DNA from: Monosiga brevicollis MX1 | Lineage: Eukaryota; Opisthokonta; Choanoflagellata; Craspedida; Salpingoecidae | Assembly: GCF_000002865.3 (NCBI RefSeq) | Contig: NW_001865048.1 | Coordinates: forward strand, 924,123-943,688 | Direction: 5' to 3' | DNA: 19,566 nucleotides | Shown here: positions 10,407 through 19,566 of the stretch, piece after piece | How positions within the stretch are numbered: the first letter of the stretch is position 1 | How the letters are laid out: every line of letters begins with the position of its first letter | Position numbers and translations under genes: made by a program | Notes under the pieces: model-generated | Told to the model about the DNA's origin: nothing | Database searches by the model: none | What the model saw: the letters and a program-made list of their open reading frames with translations, nothing else

Positions 10407-12310
10407 ATGGCGGCGGCGGCGGAGACGAAGGGTTTGGGCTTGGAGGGCACAGAAACGGCAGTGCGACCGGCCACACTGGCAGATCGAGATGAGATTCTGG
10501 GGGAGCTCTCTGATAACATCTATTCTGGTATGATTCCCTGGCCGAGCAAGTGCAAGCGGCGAGTCGGACGGGAGCTCATGCGATCCACGTGCGTGCGAAC
10601 ACTTAGGTCACGACTACCTGCCCCATGTGCTGACCCGTTGGCTGCAGCACGATGAGCATCACTGCTTTGTGGCAGAGGCCCCCAGCTCGGCACTATCCGG
10701 TAGATTGCGTTATCCATCATATCAAAAGCAGCGCCCTTTGTGAAAAGGCGTGCGCCCTTGGGCGAATCATCACGGTGCGGTTGTGGCTGGTGCTTCTCTT
10801 AGACCAGACCTCGAGTCTTCCCGGAGTGCGCTGCATCGTAGGCTTTTGTGCTGTTGGACTTTTTGACGATGGCACGTGAGTGACGAAATTCCTCCAGGCC
10901 TGTGCGGGCTCAATAGTCGGTCGTTGCAGTTGTGTGTGCTCACGCCGGAGCTGATCTTGGGCCAGGACGGCCGTCGTTCAAGCATTGCGAGCACACCCTC
11001 GAGCACGACGCCTCGGCATTGGACGCAGCTTAACGGAATTTGCCGTGGCCTACGCCGAGCACAGTTTGCCTGGGGTGAGTCTTATGCGTGGTGGGCGGCT
11101 TCTGGGTCGTCGTCTTGGGCTAGGCCCGTGCTGTGGGATTAGCGGCAGCGCTTGAGCACACAGGCACAGTGACGATCGTGGGGATGGTGGAATCGGTCGA
11201 TAGGTGGTACGGGTGCGATGCACGACTGTACATTGGCACGAGCCCGTCATCAAGCTGCACCAGCGTTTGGGCTTTTCCTTGCGGACGGCCTTGGGTTATG
11301 CCTCTCTGGCGTTGCCGGTCCCCTTTGACCGTCGAGCCCACGCCCAGCCACAGCTCCCGATCACGCGGTTGGTACCATCGATCAAGCTGCTTTGTGCACA
11401 AATGTTGGCGCGCGGTCCATCGGCACGCGTGATTTTCTGCTTGCGCCGTCCTTGATTCTCAGCTGTTTACTTGCCACACAGTTGTTTCGGTGCAGAGCTG
11501 TGGGCTTTATTGGAGACGGGCGATCGCCTGGCTGCATTGTGCCCTCATGGTCTCTTGCTCAACAACTGGGAGCCACACAGCGCTCTGCGTGTCAACTTGG
11601 AGCGCCTCGAAGAAGATGAAGGTAATGTCTCCTGTCGTTTCCGTCCCTCACAACGCCCTGAGCGCCCCGTGTATTGGTGGCGGCGTTCCTCAGATGCGCT
11701 TCCTCTCTGTTGATGTGGTGCTAGGCATGAATTATGCGTTTATGCTTCAGACGGATGCCCGCACCTTGCGAGCTTTTTCAATGTCTTTTATTTGTCCCCG
11801 CGTCAGGTTTGTTGTTGCATTGCATTGGCACAGGGCATGTGTGCACGCGCATCACACGAGACAGCACCGGTCAAGTGTGCTGCTGCTTATGGCTCGCGTG
11901 CCACACATGCGCAACTGCAGTGGGTTGGAGATGGTCGTGGCCGTCTTTTGCGAGGGGCTAGACCACGCAGCAGTCAAATCTTTGGTGCATCATGCCGTAC
12001 GCACGGCCTCGCATGGCTGCAACATGGTTTGCATCGATTTTCCAGGCGTTTTCTGGGACGAGCTGGACCCCCCTACCGGTACGAGTGTTCGATCAAACTT
12101 TTTTTTTTTAAAGTATGCCGTCGGTTTTCCAGTCACCGGGTTGTGTGTGCTTGGATCGGCTTAACAGGCACTGAACCAGATGATCGTCGGCCTCCCATCA
12201 TTGCCGAGCTAGTGACCGAGCTAGGCCTTGTCGACGCCGACGGGACCAACTACGCCCACGGCCGTCCCATCGTCCTCGAGAAGCTGCTCTCCCATCAAGA
12301 AGCGCAATAA
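10407..12310 (+). CDS. NAT16: GNAT acetyltransferase, NAT16 (histidine N-acetyltransferase)-like
   Basis: Predicted exons: 10407-10527, 10607-10699, 10803-10875, 10966-11074, 11204-11428, 11498-11621, 11725-11806, 11921-12078, 12168-12310; 375 residues, close to the length of human NAT16 (369). The N-terminus has the family opening VRPATLADRDEIL, then IYSGHDYLPHVLTRWL, then the strand IVGFCAVGLFDDGTT. The acetyl-CoA loop R-x-x-G-x-G is R110-R-L-G113-I-G115, followed by a helix; VIKLHQRLGF is the usual last GNAT helix-turn. The C-terminal extension (LWALLETGDRL, GLLLNNWEPHSALRVNLERL, PIVLEKLLS) is typical of NAT16 rather than a minimal GNAT domain. Fish NAT16-type enzymes acetylate the alpha-amino group of histidine; substrate here is an inference. 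Exons 1-4 and the final exon are firm. The 11428/11498 boundary, and the starts 11725 or 11751 and 11921 or 11931, are uncertain. Cytosolic: no signal peptide is seen. Confidence 0.8.
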
Positions 12311-12353
12311 TCGCATTCCTGTTCAAACAAGTTTTTTGATAAACGTCAGCATA

Positions 12354-12359
12354 ATTAAA
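12354..12359 (+). terminator. Possible polyadenylation hexamer ATTAAA
   Basis: ATTAAA lies 44 bases after the stop of the NAT16-like gene, in AT-rich sequence. It is the common variant of AATAAA in animals. Choanoflagellate signals are not well known to me, so this is only a candidate. Confidence 0.3.
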
Positions 12360-12487
12360 TTTAATCTGACAAACCACGAGTGACCAGCGAGGCGGCAAAG
12401 TGTGATCAAAAGCACGCTATGATCGCAGTACTGTTTGTGAATTGAACCCTCGTGGTGCACTTTTTTGTCCCCTGGCAGGCCGTCAAG

Positions 12488-13507
12488 ATGAGGTATGATG
12501 TCGAGGCCATGTGATATGCGCTGCGAGGTCGCCGTCGCCGTCCGACACAGCTTGGACGGTGGCCGGGTTGAGTGTGCTGGGGGTGGCGATGCATTCAGGC
12601 TGCCCTTTTAGACGGGATAGATGGGCTCGGGGGCATCGTGTTTGCATGTGCAAGGTTTTGCTGACCGCCAGTTTGGCCGACGCCGGTTGCTTTGTGTGCG
12701 AGTAGCAAGATTTCCCGCGAAACGTACGAGGAGGCCGTGAGCTCCCTTCTCTCCTACTCTCAGGAGAAGAAGGTGCGTTTTCGTTTGTTGGCAGCTTGAT
12801 GTCATTAGTGCTACGCGTCTTGCGAGCCAGGGCTTCCCATCAGTCGATGGATGAGGCGAAGCCAAAAAAACCAAACCGAGCTGCGCGCTCACCACAAGGG
12901 GTTTTCGTCTTCTCGCTGGGTGTTTTAGCGCAACTTCGTCGAGAGCGTTGAGCTTCAGATTATGCTGAAGAACTACGATCCCTCGAAGGACAAGCGTTTC
13001 TCCGGCTCCATCCGCCTGCCCGCCATCGCGCGCCCCCGCCTGACCGTGTGCGTTCTCGGTGACGAGTCGCATTGCGATGAGGCCAAGGCCGCCAACCTGC
13101 CCTTCATGGACGTCGAGGCTCTGAAGAAGCTGAAGAAGAACAAGAAGCTCGTCAAGAAGCTCGCCAAGAAGTACGATGCTTTCCTGGCTTCTTCCACTCT
13201 GATCAAGCAGATCCCCCGTATCCTTGGCCCCGGTCTCAACAAGGCTGGCAAGTTCCCCACCTCGGTCTCGCACGGCGAGTCCCTTGAGGACAAGGTCAAC
13301 GAGATCCGCGGCACCATCAAGTTCCAGATGAAGAAGGTGCTGACCCTCGGCGTTGCCGTCGGCCACGTCGGCATGGATCAGGAGGAGCTCATCCGCAACA
13401 TTGGCCAGTCTGTCAACTTCTTGGTCTCCATGCTCAAGAAGCACTGGCAGAACGTGCGCTCGTTGCACATCAAGTCCTCCATGGGCCCTCCCCAGCGCCT
13501 CTTCTAA
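12488..13507 (+). CDS. RPL10A: 60S ribosomal protein L10a (uL1)
   Basis: Exons 12488-12492, 12706-12772 and 12929-13507 give 216 residues (human 217). The first coding exon is only ATGAG; its phase-2 join to C at 12706 makes [13 protein letters not shown], matching MSSKVSRDTLYEAV of animal RPL10A. Exon 3 opens [18 protein letters not shown] and carries the family signatures [63 protein letters not shown] and [14 protein letters not shown]. uL1 forms the mobile L1 stalk of the large subunit, which binds the deacylated tRNA in the E site. Codons are strongly C/G-ended (CTC, AAG, GTC), unlike the looser use in the neighbours, as expected of a very highly expressed gene. An intron directly after the start codon is common in ribosomal protein genes. 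No alternative is credible. Confidence 0.97.
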
Positions 13508-14051
13508 GTTGGCCTTTTTGGCTTGACTTTTGAGATGCGTGGTGCTGCTTGCTGGTCTGCGCTTTATCTACATTGTGGATGGACGCTGCCATAAGCAGTG
13601 GACTCGTGTTGTGTCGTGATGGTCATGATGTCATGCTCTCTGCTACTCCGCGCAGTGAGGCACAGGTAGCCTATGGACTCCTTGTGCAGGTACCATGTGG
13701 TTTTTTCATTCGTGAACTACCGCTCAAAACTACATGGGAGCGGGAAATTTTGCCCATTTCTCAGACCTGCCCACTTTTTTTCGGGTATCCTCATTTTCTC
13801 GACAATTGATGGACCCCCTTGACCTGTTACTCTGCGACACGCCACCTTTACTTTCCTTCTCTCAGCTCTGGACTCATTGGGAAACTCTAGCAGGGTGACG
13901 AATTGTCGACTGCAAAATTTAATGAGCTCATCAGACAGACAGCATGTTTGACAACCTACTCTGCTGGGTCGGATCTGAATTTTAAGTGTAGGCCTATAAC
14001 TTCCGGTGGAGTCAGGTCCCAACACTTTGTTTGTTTTACATATTTGCAAAA
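13508..14051. other. Convergent 3' spacer between uL1 and mL45
   Basis: These 544 bases lie between two facing stop codons and should hold both 3' UTRs. I see no supported exon on either strand and no obvious AATAAA on the + strand. Composition is mixed and AT-richer than the flanking exons. Confidence 0.45.
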
Positions 14052-15788
14052 TTACTTGGCCTTGCGAGCTTCCTTGGCCTGGCGCGCCAGGGCTTCGTCA
14101 CGGGCTTTGATCTGCGCGCGCAAGCGCTGTTGCTCCTCCACGGGCAAGCGAAACATGGGCATGATGTTGCCCGCAATCTTCCATTGGCTGCGGCTGTCGA
14201 CGATGTGACGTTCCAAGACCTGATATCGACCCAAGCCATGAGTTGGAAAGGGGTGCTCTGTTTTCAATAGCTCTCTGCTACCAGGCTGGTAGCAGCAGGG
14301 CATCGGCCAAGGTTGCGCACACGTACAATGTATTCTGGGATATCGTTGATGACGGGCTGCGAGGCCTTGTGGTATTTGAGTTCCTGTATCCTCGACAGAG
14401 ATGGATAAACTTAGAGGAATTTGAAGCAATGGTCCAGCCAAGCCGCAAGGCGTAGGGTGCAAGAGCCTCACCGTCTTGAGATGGAGCTTGACAGTAATCT
14501 GTGCGTATAGGTTCTCCTTGGAGTTGACGGGAATAAGATTGACAAAGACCACCTGTACCATGGCAAAGATGGGGCACTCAGCAGTGTGAGTATGTCATTG
14601 GGTAAATGCTGGAATTAAGCTCTTTGGGCTTGAGGCACGAGGGTTCTGACCTGAGGACGCTCGACAACTTCAAGCAGCTTCCATGTGTGTGGCTTGGAAG
14701 CAAACTCTGAGCGCAAGCGCTGCGGAGGTCATGACAAAAGCACGGCAGAAGCATGAGAGAGCACACTTTCTAAATGGTTTCAATCTGGCTTTCTAGATGG
14801 GTCAGATGGGGGTTCCATCGGCCAATACAAGGGACGCACAAGAGCACAGTCATCCGTCGCCAGGGTGCGCAGGGTCTGCTTGGACGGGTTGCTCCTTCAG
14901 GGCATGGAAAAAAGGCGGCGGTGAGTGCTAAAGACATGCTAAATGGCAAAGCAAAGGGGTTAAGGAGGGGCACAACGCCGAGCTTAATCACGACATACGA
15001 GGCAAAGCTCTTGGCGATGGCAATGTATTTGTCCTGAAAATGGTTGTTGGGGGCGTGTTTGCATGAGTTTGGGCGGGCGCCCGAGCCTCAAGTTAACGGC
15101 AGGAATCCGCGCGCACCTGAGCATCCTGGGCAAAAGGGATGGGTTGCCAATCCTTCTCGTTTCGTCGCAGCATGCCAGCGCTGTAGGTGCTGTAGACTCG
15201 CTTCTTGAGATGCTCCCAACGTTGGCGCAAACCCTCAGCCGAAAGCAGCGGGGCACTAAACTCGGCCGGTACGGGTACCCACACGTCATGAATCTGACCT
15301 GCAGCACACACGGCGTCCAGGTGAGACAATGTGACGGGTTTAGGCAAGTCTAGACACCTGTTTTACGAATCGCTGGGGAGGGTCTGGGTATCGGTGCGTC
15401 GTTGTGAAGATACCAACCCAGGTTGCTCTGTCGGAGCGCACTCATCATCTCCTTGCCCTCCTTCTCCATCATGGCCTTTTGGCCCTTGGATTGCTGTACA
15501 TGTGCCATAGCTGCAATCAAACACGTACGAACATCAGGCCTCGGCGACGCTCGGCATGGGTCCAGGCGCTTTTGGGAGGCACGCAACAGTGTGTGCAACC
15601 TAAAAACCCAACTCGAGCCCTCAAGAACGAGCACACAAACCATTTTGCATGGACTTTTTCTTGCGCCCATAAAAGGACATGTGCCGCGCGCAGAGCGTGA
15701 AAACGGCGGGCGTCTGCAGCTGCAATGGAGATGCCAGTGTCGTGCCAGCCAGCACACGACGAGGCACCAACGCCAGTTGATGAGCCAT
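14052..15788 (-). CDS. MRPL45: Mitochondrial large-subunit ribosomal protein mL45 (Tim44-like fold)
   Basis: Exons in transcript order: 15788-15641, 15510-15418, 15298-15117, 15033-14995, 14878-14840, 14719-14651, 14552-14472, 14383-14327, 14219-14052; 291 residues (human MRPL45 306). The N-terminus (MAHQLALVPRRVLAGTTLAS, Arg/Ala/Ser/Thr-rich, no acidic residue) fits a mitochondrial presequence. The body follows human mL45 in order: HDVWVPVPAEF for HDVYIPPEG, SAEGLRQRWEHLKK for SKEGLIERTERMKK, TLATDDCA for TLVTEHCF, VVFVNL for VVQVRC, NLYAQITVKLH for NVYGQITVRMH, PEYIVLERHIVD for DVLEYVVFEKHL, and SQWKIAGNIMP for GSWRMHTKIVPP. mL45 sits at the exit of the mitoribosome tunnel and anchors it to the inner membrane, as yeast Mba1 does. 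The tail is a basic, charged helix (RLRAQIKARDEALARQAKE). The start of exon 5 is uncertain (14878 or 14875). The other joins agree in phase. Confidence 0.87.
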
Positions 15789-15841
15789 CTTCCTCAGGTT
15801 GAATCAGGCAGGACCCGCTCCACTTTGAAACGAAAAAAAAA

Positions 15842-15903
<62 letters not shown>
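15842..15903. repeat. (GA)n microsatellite
   Basis: About 62 bases of GA repeat with one GGA interruption near 15857. It lies 54-115 bases upstream of the mL45 ATG; in the mL45 direction it reads as a CT tract and could be transcribed as a pyrimidine-rich 5' leader or act as a GAGA-type promoter element. Those roles are guesses. Confidence 0.93.
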
Positions 15904-15908
<5 letters not shown>

Positions 15909-16088
15909 TTGGTTTGATGAAACAGAGAGAGATTCGTGGCGGTGCAAGATGCCTTCAACGTGTGTGTTCGTTTTGTATGACAAAACAGCCACGAAGTATT
16001 TTACTTGAGCACATCACACCACCCCCTCCAAACAAAGGGTCCATCGTCTAATCTAATCTGGAGGGTGTTGTGGTTTGCATCATCTTCC

Positions 16089-16122
16089 TGTGTGTGTGTG
16101 TGTGTGTGTGTGTGAGTGTGTG
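16089..16122. repeat. (TG)n microsatellite
   Basis: About 13 TG units, then one GA-type interruption and four more. Alternating purine-pyrimidine tracts of this kind can adopt left-handed DNA under negative supercoiling. It lies in the middle of the divergent spacer. Confidence 0.93.
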
Positions 16123-16211
16123 AAACAGTTTTTCAGGTTCCAGGTGCTGCTGGTAGGTGCGATGCGATGCGATGATGCGACACGACGAGAGGAGGGAAGG
16201 GAGGGGGAGCG

Positions 16212-16229
16212 GTGTGTGTGTGTGTGTGT
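16212..16229. repeat. Second, shorter (TG)n tract
   Basis: Nine GT/TG units about 90 bases from the first tract. Between the two lies a small GATGC tandem run at about 16160-16179. Confidence 0.9.
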
Positions 16230-16291
16230 TGCAAGCAGCGATGTGGTGGTCTTGGGCAAGGCGGGTTTTGGGGATTGCATTGGGCGCTGCT

Positions 16292-16309
16292 GGGGGGTGG
16301 GGGGTGGGG
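16292..16309 (+). other. Potential G-quadruplex run
   Basis: Six G, T, six G, T, four G: enough G for four stacked runs of three or more with very short loops, if the six-G runs are split. It lies about 300 bases upstream of the phosphatase ATG. Folding is predicted by pattern only. Confidence 0.6.
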
Positions 16310-16602
16310 CGGCGGCTTGGTCAAGGGCCCTTGTCAAAATGTGTGGCACGGGCCATTTTTCCTGTTGGCTGCCCGCCATTTCGTTCGGCGGCTTTGACCT
16401 CTGGTGCAGCAGTGTGGCCCATGGGGGTGGTGGGGATTGAGCTCGGTCGATGCTTGTCATTTACACTGCTTCTCACGGCACGTCCTGTTCGCCTTGGATC
16501 GCAGTTTGACAGCCCTTTTACTTTCCACTTTCATCCCTTGACGGGGTTGCGTCATAGCCCCATCCCTTCTGCTGGCCAGTTGGCTCGACGGCACTTGCCA
16601 AA

Positions 16603-18868
16603 ATGATGGCGCCTTCGCATCACCTGGCCCTCACGGTCCTTGCAGTAGCCGCCTGCTTGCTCACAACGACCTGCGCTCAGCCCGAGCAGGTCCACATTGC
16701 GTTTGCCGGCCAAGACGCCAATGGCTACCCCACAGGTTGGCTGACCTGCAGTGCATCGGCGTTTCGACCCCGCATCAACCCATTACGCTTAATGGCACCG
16801 TAAACATGCGCCCCTCCTTGCCTCTCATCCCCATGCGTCTGGCGTTTCTGATGGTATCAATGTGAACCAGGTGTTTCGGTGACCTGGTACACGGCCAACG
16901 TCACGTCGACCAGCATCGTGCGCTACGGCACCCTCGCCTCGGGCTCGCTCACCTCACAAGCCTCAGCCACCACGGCCCCTCAAAGCTACCTGGACGGCCA
17001 CGGTTTTCACCACGTTGTTCGCGTCCTTAACCTTCAGCCCGCTACCGAGTACATGTATCAGGTTGGCGATCAAACCGATGGCTGGAGCGATACCTTCGTC
17101 TTTCGCTCCGCACCCGCCACTTCGGATGTGCCCGTCTCCTTCGCCCTCTTTGGTGACATGGGCTATCTCGGCAGTGCTGAGCGTCCCATGGTTGTCGCCA
17201 CCGGCGGGTAAGCACGCTTTAAATACCATGTTCATGCTGCAGTGCACCCGGTGAGCAAGCGAATCTTCTTGCCTGGCCCTGTTCATCAACCTCCTGCTTG
17301 CTTGGTTCGGTCGCTTCCCGCACCCCTCCGCGTGACCACAGCCTGCAGAAAAACTGGTCGGCCGTTCCCGTGCGCACCCTGCTCGAAAGCCTCAAGGATA
17401 CCAAAGCCATCGATTTCATTTGGCATCTCGGCGATATTGGGTGGGTTCTTGGGCCAGGATGAACTGCTGGGCATGGCCTCGTGCCCTTTCTTCCGTCCTC
17501 GTCTCCATCCCTCTCACATCCTTCGGGTCATGCACCAACTTCACATGCCATAGCTATGCTGATGATGCGTTCTCTCACGCTCCTCTCAAATTCGGCTACG
17601 AGTCCGCCTACAATGGCTACATGAACTGGATTCAGAATTTGACTGCCACCATGCCTTACATGGTCTCAGTGGGCAATCATGAAAGCGAATGTATGTCCTG
17701 TATTCTGAACGCGCGGAGTCGGCTTCGTCCATGTCCTTTCATCAATGCTGCTCCACCGCCTCCATGGCGTTCCCCTTGCCTTCCTCCACTCCAACCCTTC
17801 TTCTTCCTTAATTGTTCTTCGTCGCCTTCGTAGGCCATTCGCCAGCGTGCGTGGCTGACACCAAGATTGGAAACGCTTTGCGCAATTTCTCCGCATACAA
17901 CACTCGTTGGCACATGCCTTCCGAAGACAGCAAGGGTGTGCTGAACATGTGGTACAGCTGGAATTACGGGCCTGTCCACTTTATTTCTCTCAACACAGAG
18001 ACAGACTTTCCGGGGGCTGGCGAGGAGAACACCGGCGACTCGCACGATCCCTTCATGCCGGCTGGCCACTTTGCTCCCGACGGCACCTACCTTGCCTGGC
18101 TTGAGCAGGAACTTGCGGCCGCTCATGCCAACCGCGCTCAACGCCCCTGGATCATTGCTGGAGGCCACCGTCCCTTTCCTGACATTGCTGTAAGCTAGAG
18201 TGGCTCCGCCTCTCCCGTTTTCTGTTACATGCATGGTTTGGCAGCGTGTGTATGTGCGTATGTGCGTGTATGTAGGCGTCTCTTGACTCGCTCTGTCCGT
18301 TTCTAACTTGCCGGTTGCCAATGTAGGCTAATGGCGTGCAGGAGCTTTTTGAGCGATACGAGGTGGACGTTTATGTTGCCGGACACACCCATAGGTATCG
18401 CATTTGCTGCCCTATCAATTTTCAATTTGCTCTTTTCCTTCTTTGCCTTGTCCACATTGCCCTCACAGCGTCGGGCCTTTTGCGATTCGGCGGTCTAGCT
18501 ACTCTCGATCCATGCCCGGCAACTTGAATGGTTCCAGCTACCACAATCTCAACGGCACCGTCCTCGTCGTGGTACGTTCTTTCTTCCCGCCAACAGGGTA
18601 GTGCCGGCCTTTCTCACTGCCGTCTTTCATTCTTCTTGCCGTGTTTCGATTCCAGGCTGGTGGAACTGGTTGCGAGGAGATGCACGACGTGGGTGCCCCC
18701 GACCCTGCCACCTTTCGCATGTCTTCACTGCATACAGAAGTCTTTGCGACCGACCGGGTGGCGGCTGGCGTTCTCATGGTGAACAGCACATATCTCAACT
18801 TCCGCCTTCTCAGTGGCTACAATCACGCCGAGGTCTTGGATGAGTTCACGCTCACTCGCTCGTCATAG
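16603..18868 (+). CDS. Purple acid phosphatase, secreted or lysosomal (ACP7-like)
   Basis: Exons 16603-16735, 16871-17207, 17342-17440, 17554-17690, 17834-18189, 18327-18394, 18469-18571 and 18656-18868 join in phase to 481 residues. Residues 1-26 are a signal peptide (hydrophobic LALTVLAVAACLL, likely cleaved near CAQ). A fibronectin-III-like N-terminal domain follows (VTWYTANV, VRYGT, HHVVRVLNLQPATEYMYQVGD, WSDTFVF). The metallophosphatase domain has all five metal motifs: GDMG (Asp140), GDIGY (Asp188, Tyr191), GNHE (Asn231, His232), the V-x-x-H-type IAGGHRP (His347) and GHTH (His374, His376). Tyr191 is the charge-transfer tyrosine that gives the purple colour. The family hydrolyses phosphate monoesters at acid pH with a binuclear Fe-metal centre. 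AGGTGCEE near the end matches animal and plant homologues. An alternative start at the second Met (16606) changes nothing. Odd: an intron falls right after GHTHR, so the usual Y-E-R that follows is missing. Confidence 0.93.
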
Positions 18869-19566
18869 CCACGCACACCTTCCTAATTCTGGTCCTCGTC
18901 ATCAAGAGTGCTTGGAGAGCGCTTTGGCACCTGGGTCAAGGATTGCCAATGAATTGATTATGTAAACGATCTTGCACGCTCAACGTGCTAACACAGCCGG
19001 CTGCCTCATGCCACATGGCTTGAGGCGGTAACCGATGATTGCACTGCCCATCTTGTGCAAAGCAGAGCCGCCAAAGTTGAAATACACAGAATGGCATTGG
19101 TAAGGGGGCGAGGGACACTGAATTTAACATGCACAGTCACTCTTGGCTCCTGGACCTACAAGTCCGCGGAAACACGAATGGAAGCAAAAGCGCAAAGGGT
19201 CAGACTTTGGGCAAAGAAGGTTTCGAGTGGCCTGATGGAGGCTCAGATTGACGGCACATGCAACCAGGGCACTAATGCATATCATGCATGCGTTCGAAGA
19301 GCTCGAGCTAGTCTACATACCGGTGGTCCGTGTGTCGGTTTGGTGTAAGGAAATTTTGGCATCTCCCGGTTGGCTGGCTTTGGTAAGCGTAGGGGTGGCC
19401 GATACCGAGCTGGCACGCGAGCCGGCCGTTGAGCCGGGCCGCAGCTGCTCACAGACCCTAGAGAAGTAGAGCGTCTCGATTTGAGATACAACAGCCATCC
19501 GAGCAACTGTACTTCAGGAGTGTCACCTTCCGATCATGCAACCAAAAACAGTATGTGCTTACAGCT
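18869..19566 (-). CDS. Probable partial minus-strand gene, unresolved
   Basis: A minus-strand exon at 19498-19321 reads from ATG through MAVVSQIETLYFSRVCEQL and a Ser/Thr/Ala-rich stretch to a good donor (G|GTATGTAG). Downstream on the same strand, 19106-18980 can be read as an open stretch containing VYFNFGGSALHKMGSAI and IGYRLKP, ending TGA at 18982-18980. Another frame of the same stretch (VTVHVKFSVPRPLTN) is also open to TGA at 19008-19006. The phases of the first exon and the last stretch do not agree without an extra exon between them, and several frames on both strands stay open, so I cannot give a single model. I recognise no family. The 3' UTR of the phosphatase also lies in the left part. 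Confidence 0.28.

Larger units (their letters stand above)
15789..16602. promoter_or_regulatory. Divergent intergenic region (mL45 / purple acid phosphatase)
   Basis: These 814 bases separate two start codons facing away from each other and must hold both promoters and 5' UTRs. I find no credible exon. The region is rich in simple repeats: (GA)n near the mL45 side, (TG)n twice in the middle, and a G-run, each listed separately. No clear TATA element was found in front of either ATG. Confidence 0.6.

Noticed and set aside
12493-12928. snoRNA hosted in the RPL10A introns
   Set aside because: Ribosomal protein introns often host them, but I found no RTGATGA box paired with a CTGA box at suitable distance in either intron.
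12608-13468. A 286-codon minus-strand open frame
   Set aside because: It is the antisense of the RPL10A exon, made open by its strong codon bias.
15804-15992. Minus-strand Ser/Leu repeat protein
   Set aside because: It is translation of the (GA)n microsatellite in the mL45 upstream region.
1-19566. tRNA, rRNA, CRISPR array or transposon
   Set aside because: No cloverleaf pattern, regular spaced repeat, terminal inverted repeat or transposase-like protein was seen on either strand.

Overview
The window looks like nuclear DNA of a compact, intron-rich unicellular eukaryote, most like a choanoflagellate such as Monosiga. The reasons are GC-moderate coding sequence, about seven protein genes in 19.6 kb, many GT-AG introns of roughly 55-215 bases, and animal-like proteins (ASCC1, a Schlafen-type AlbA_2 domain, a NAT16-like acetyltransferase, mL45). 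The species is an inference from style; no sequence search was run. I built every gene model by hand, joining exons so that splice phase and protein similarity agree.

Layout: (1) 29-643, + strand, C-terminal end of an ASCC1/AKAP7-type 2H phosphoesterase, cut by the left edge. (2) 948-6292, + strand, a gene of about 17 exons that joins an N-terminal Schlafen/AlbA_2 nuclease-like domain to a very long coiled coil; this is the most unusual gene here. (3) 6834-10117, + strand, a 944-residue protein I do not recognise, with a Lys/Ala-rich repeat tail and a 26-Gln run. (4) 10407-12310, + strand, a GNAT acetyltransferase like vertebrate NAT16. (5) 12488-13507, + strand, ribosomal protein uL1 (RPL10A), with a five-base first coding exon. 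(6) 14052-15788, - strand, mitochondrial ribosomal protein mL45. (7) 16603-18868, + strand, a secreted purple acid phosphatase. (8) From 18980 to the right edge, probably part of a - strand gene that I cannot resolve.

uL1 and mL45 converge on a 544-base spacer. mL45 and the phosphatase diverge from an 814-base spacer that holds a (GA)n tract, two (TG)n tracts and a G-quadruplex-like run. The genes do not form one pathway. uL1 and mL45 serve cytosolic and mitochondrial translation; ASCC1 belongs to the ASC-1 complex, which acts in alkylation repair and ribosome quality control; the Schlafen-like gene may act on RNA. I saw no tRNA, rRNA, CRISPR array or transposon.
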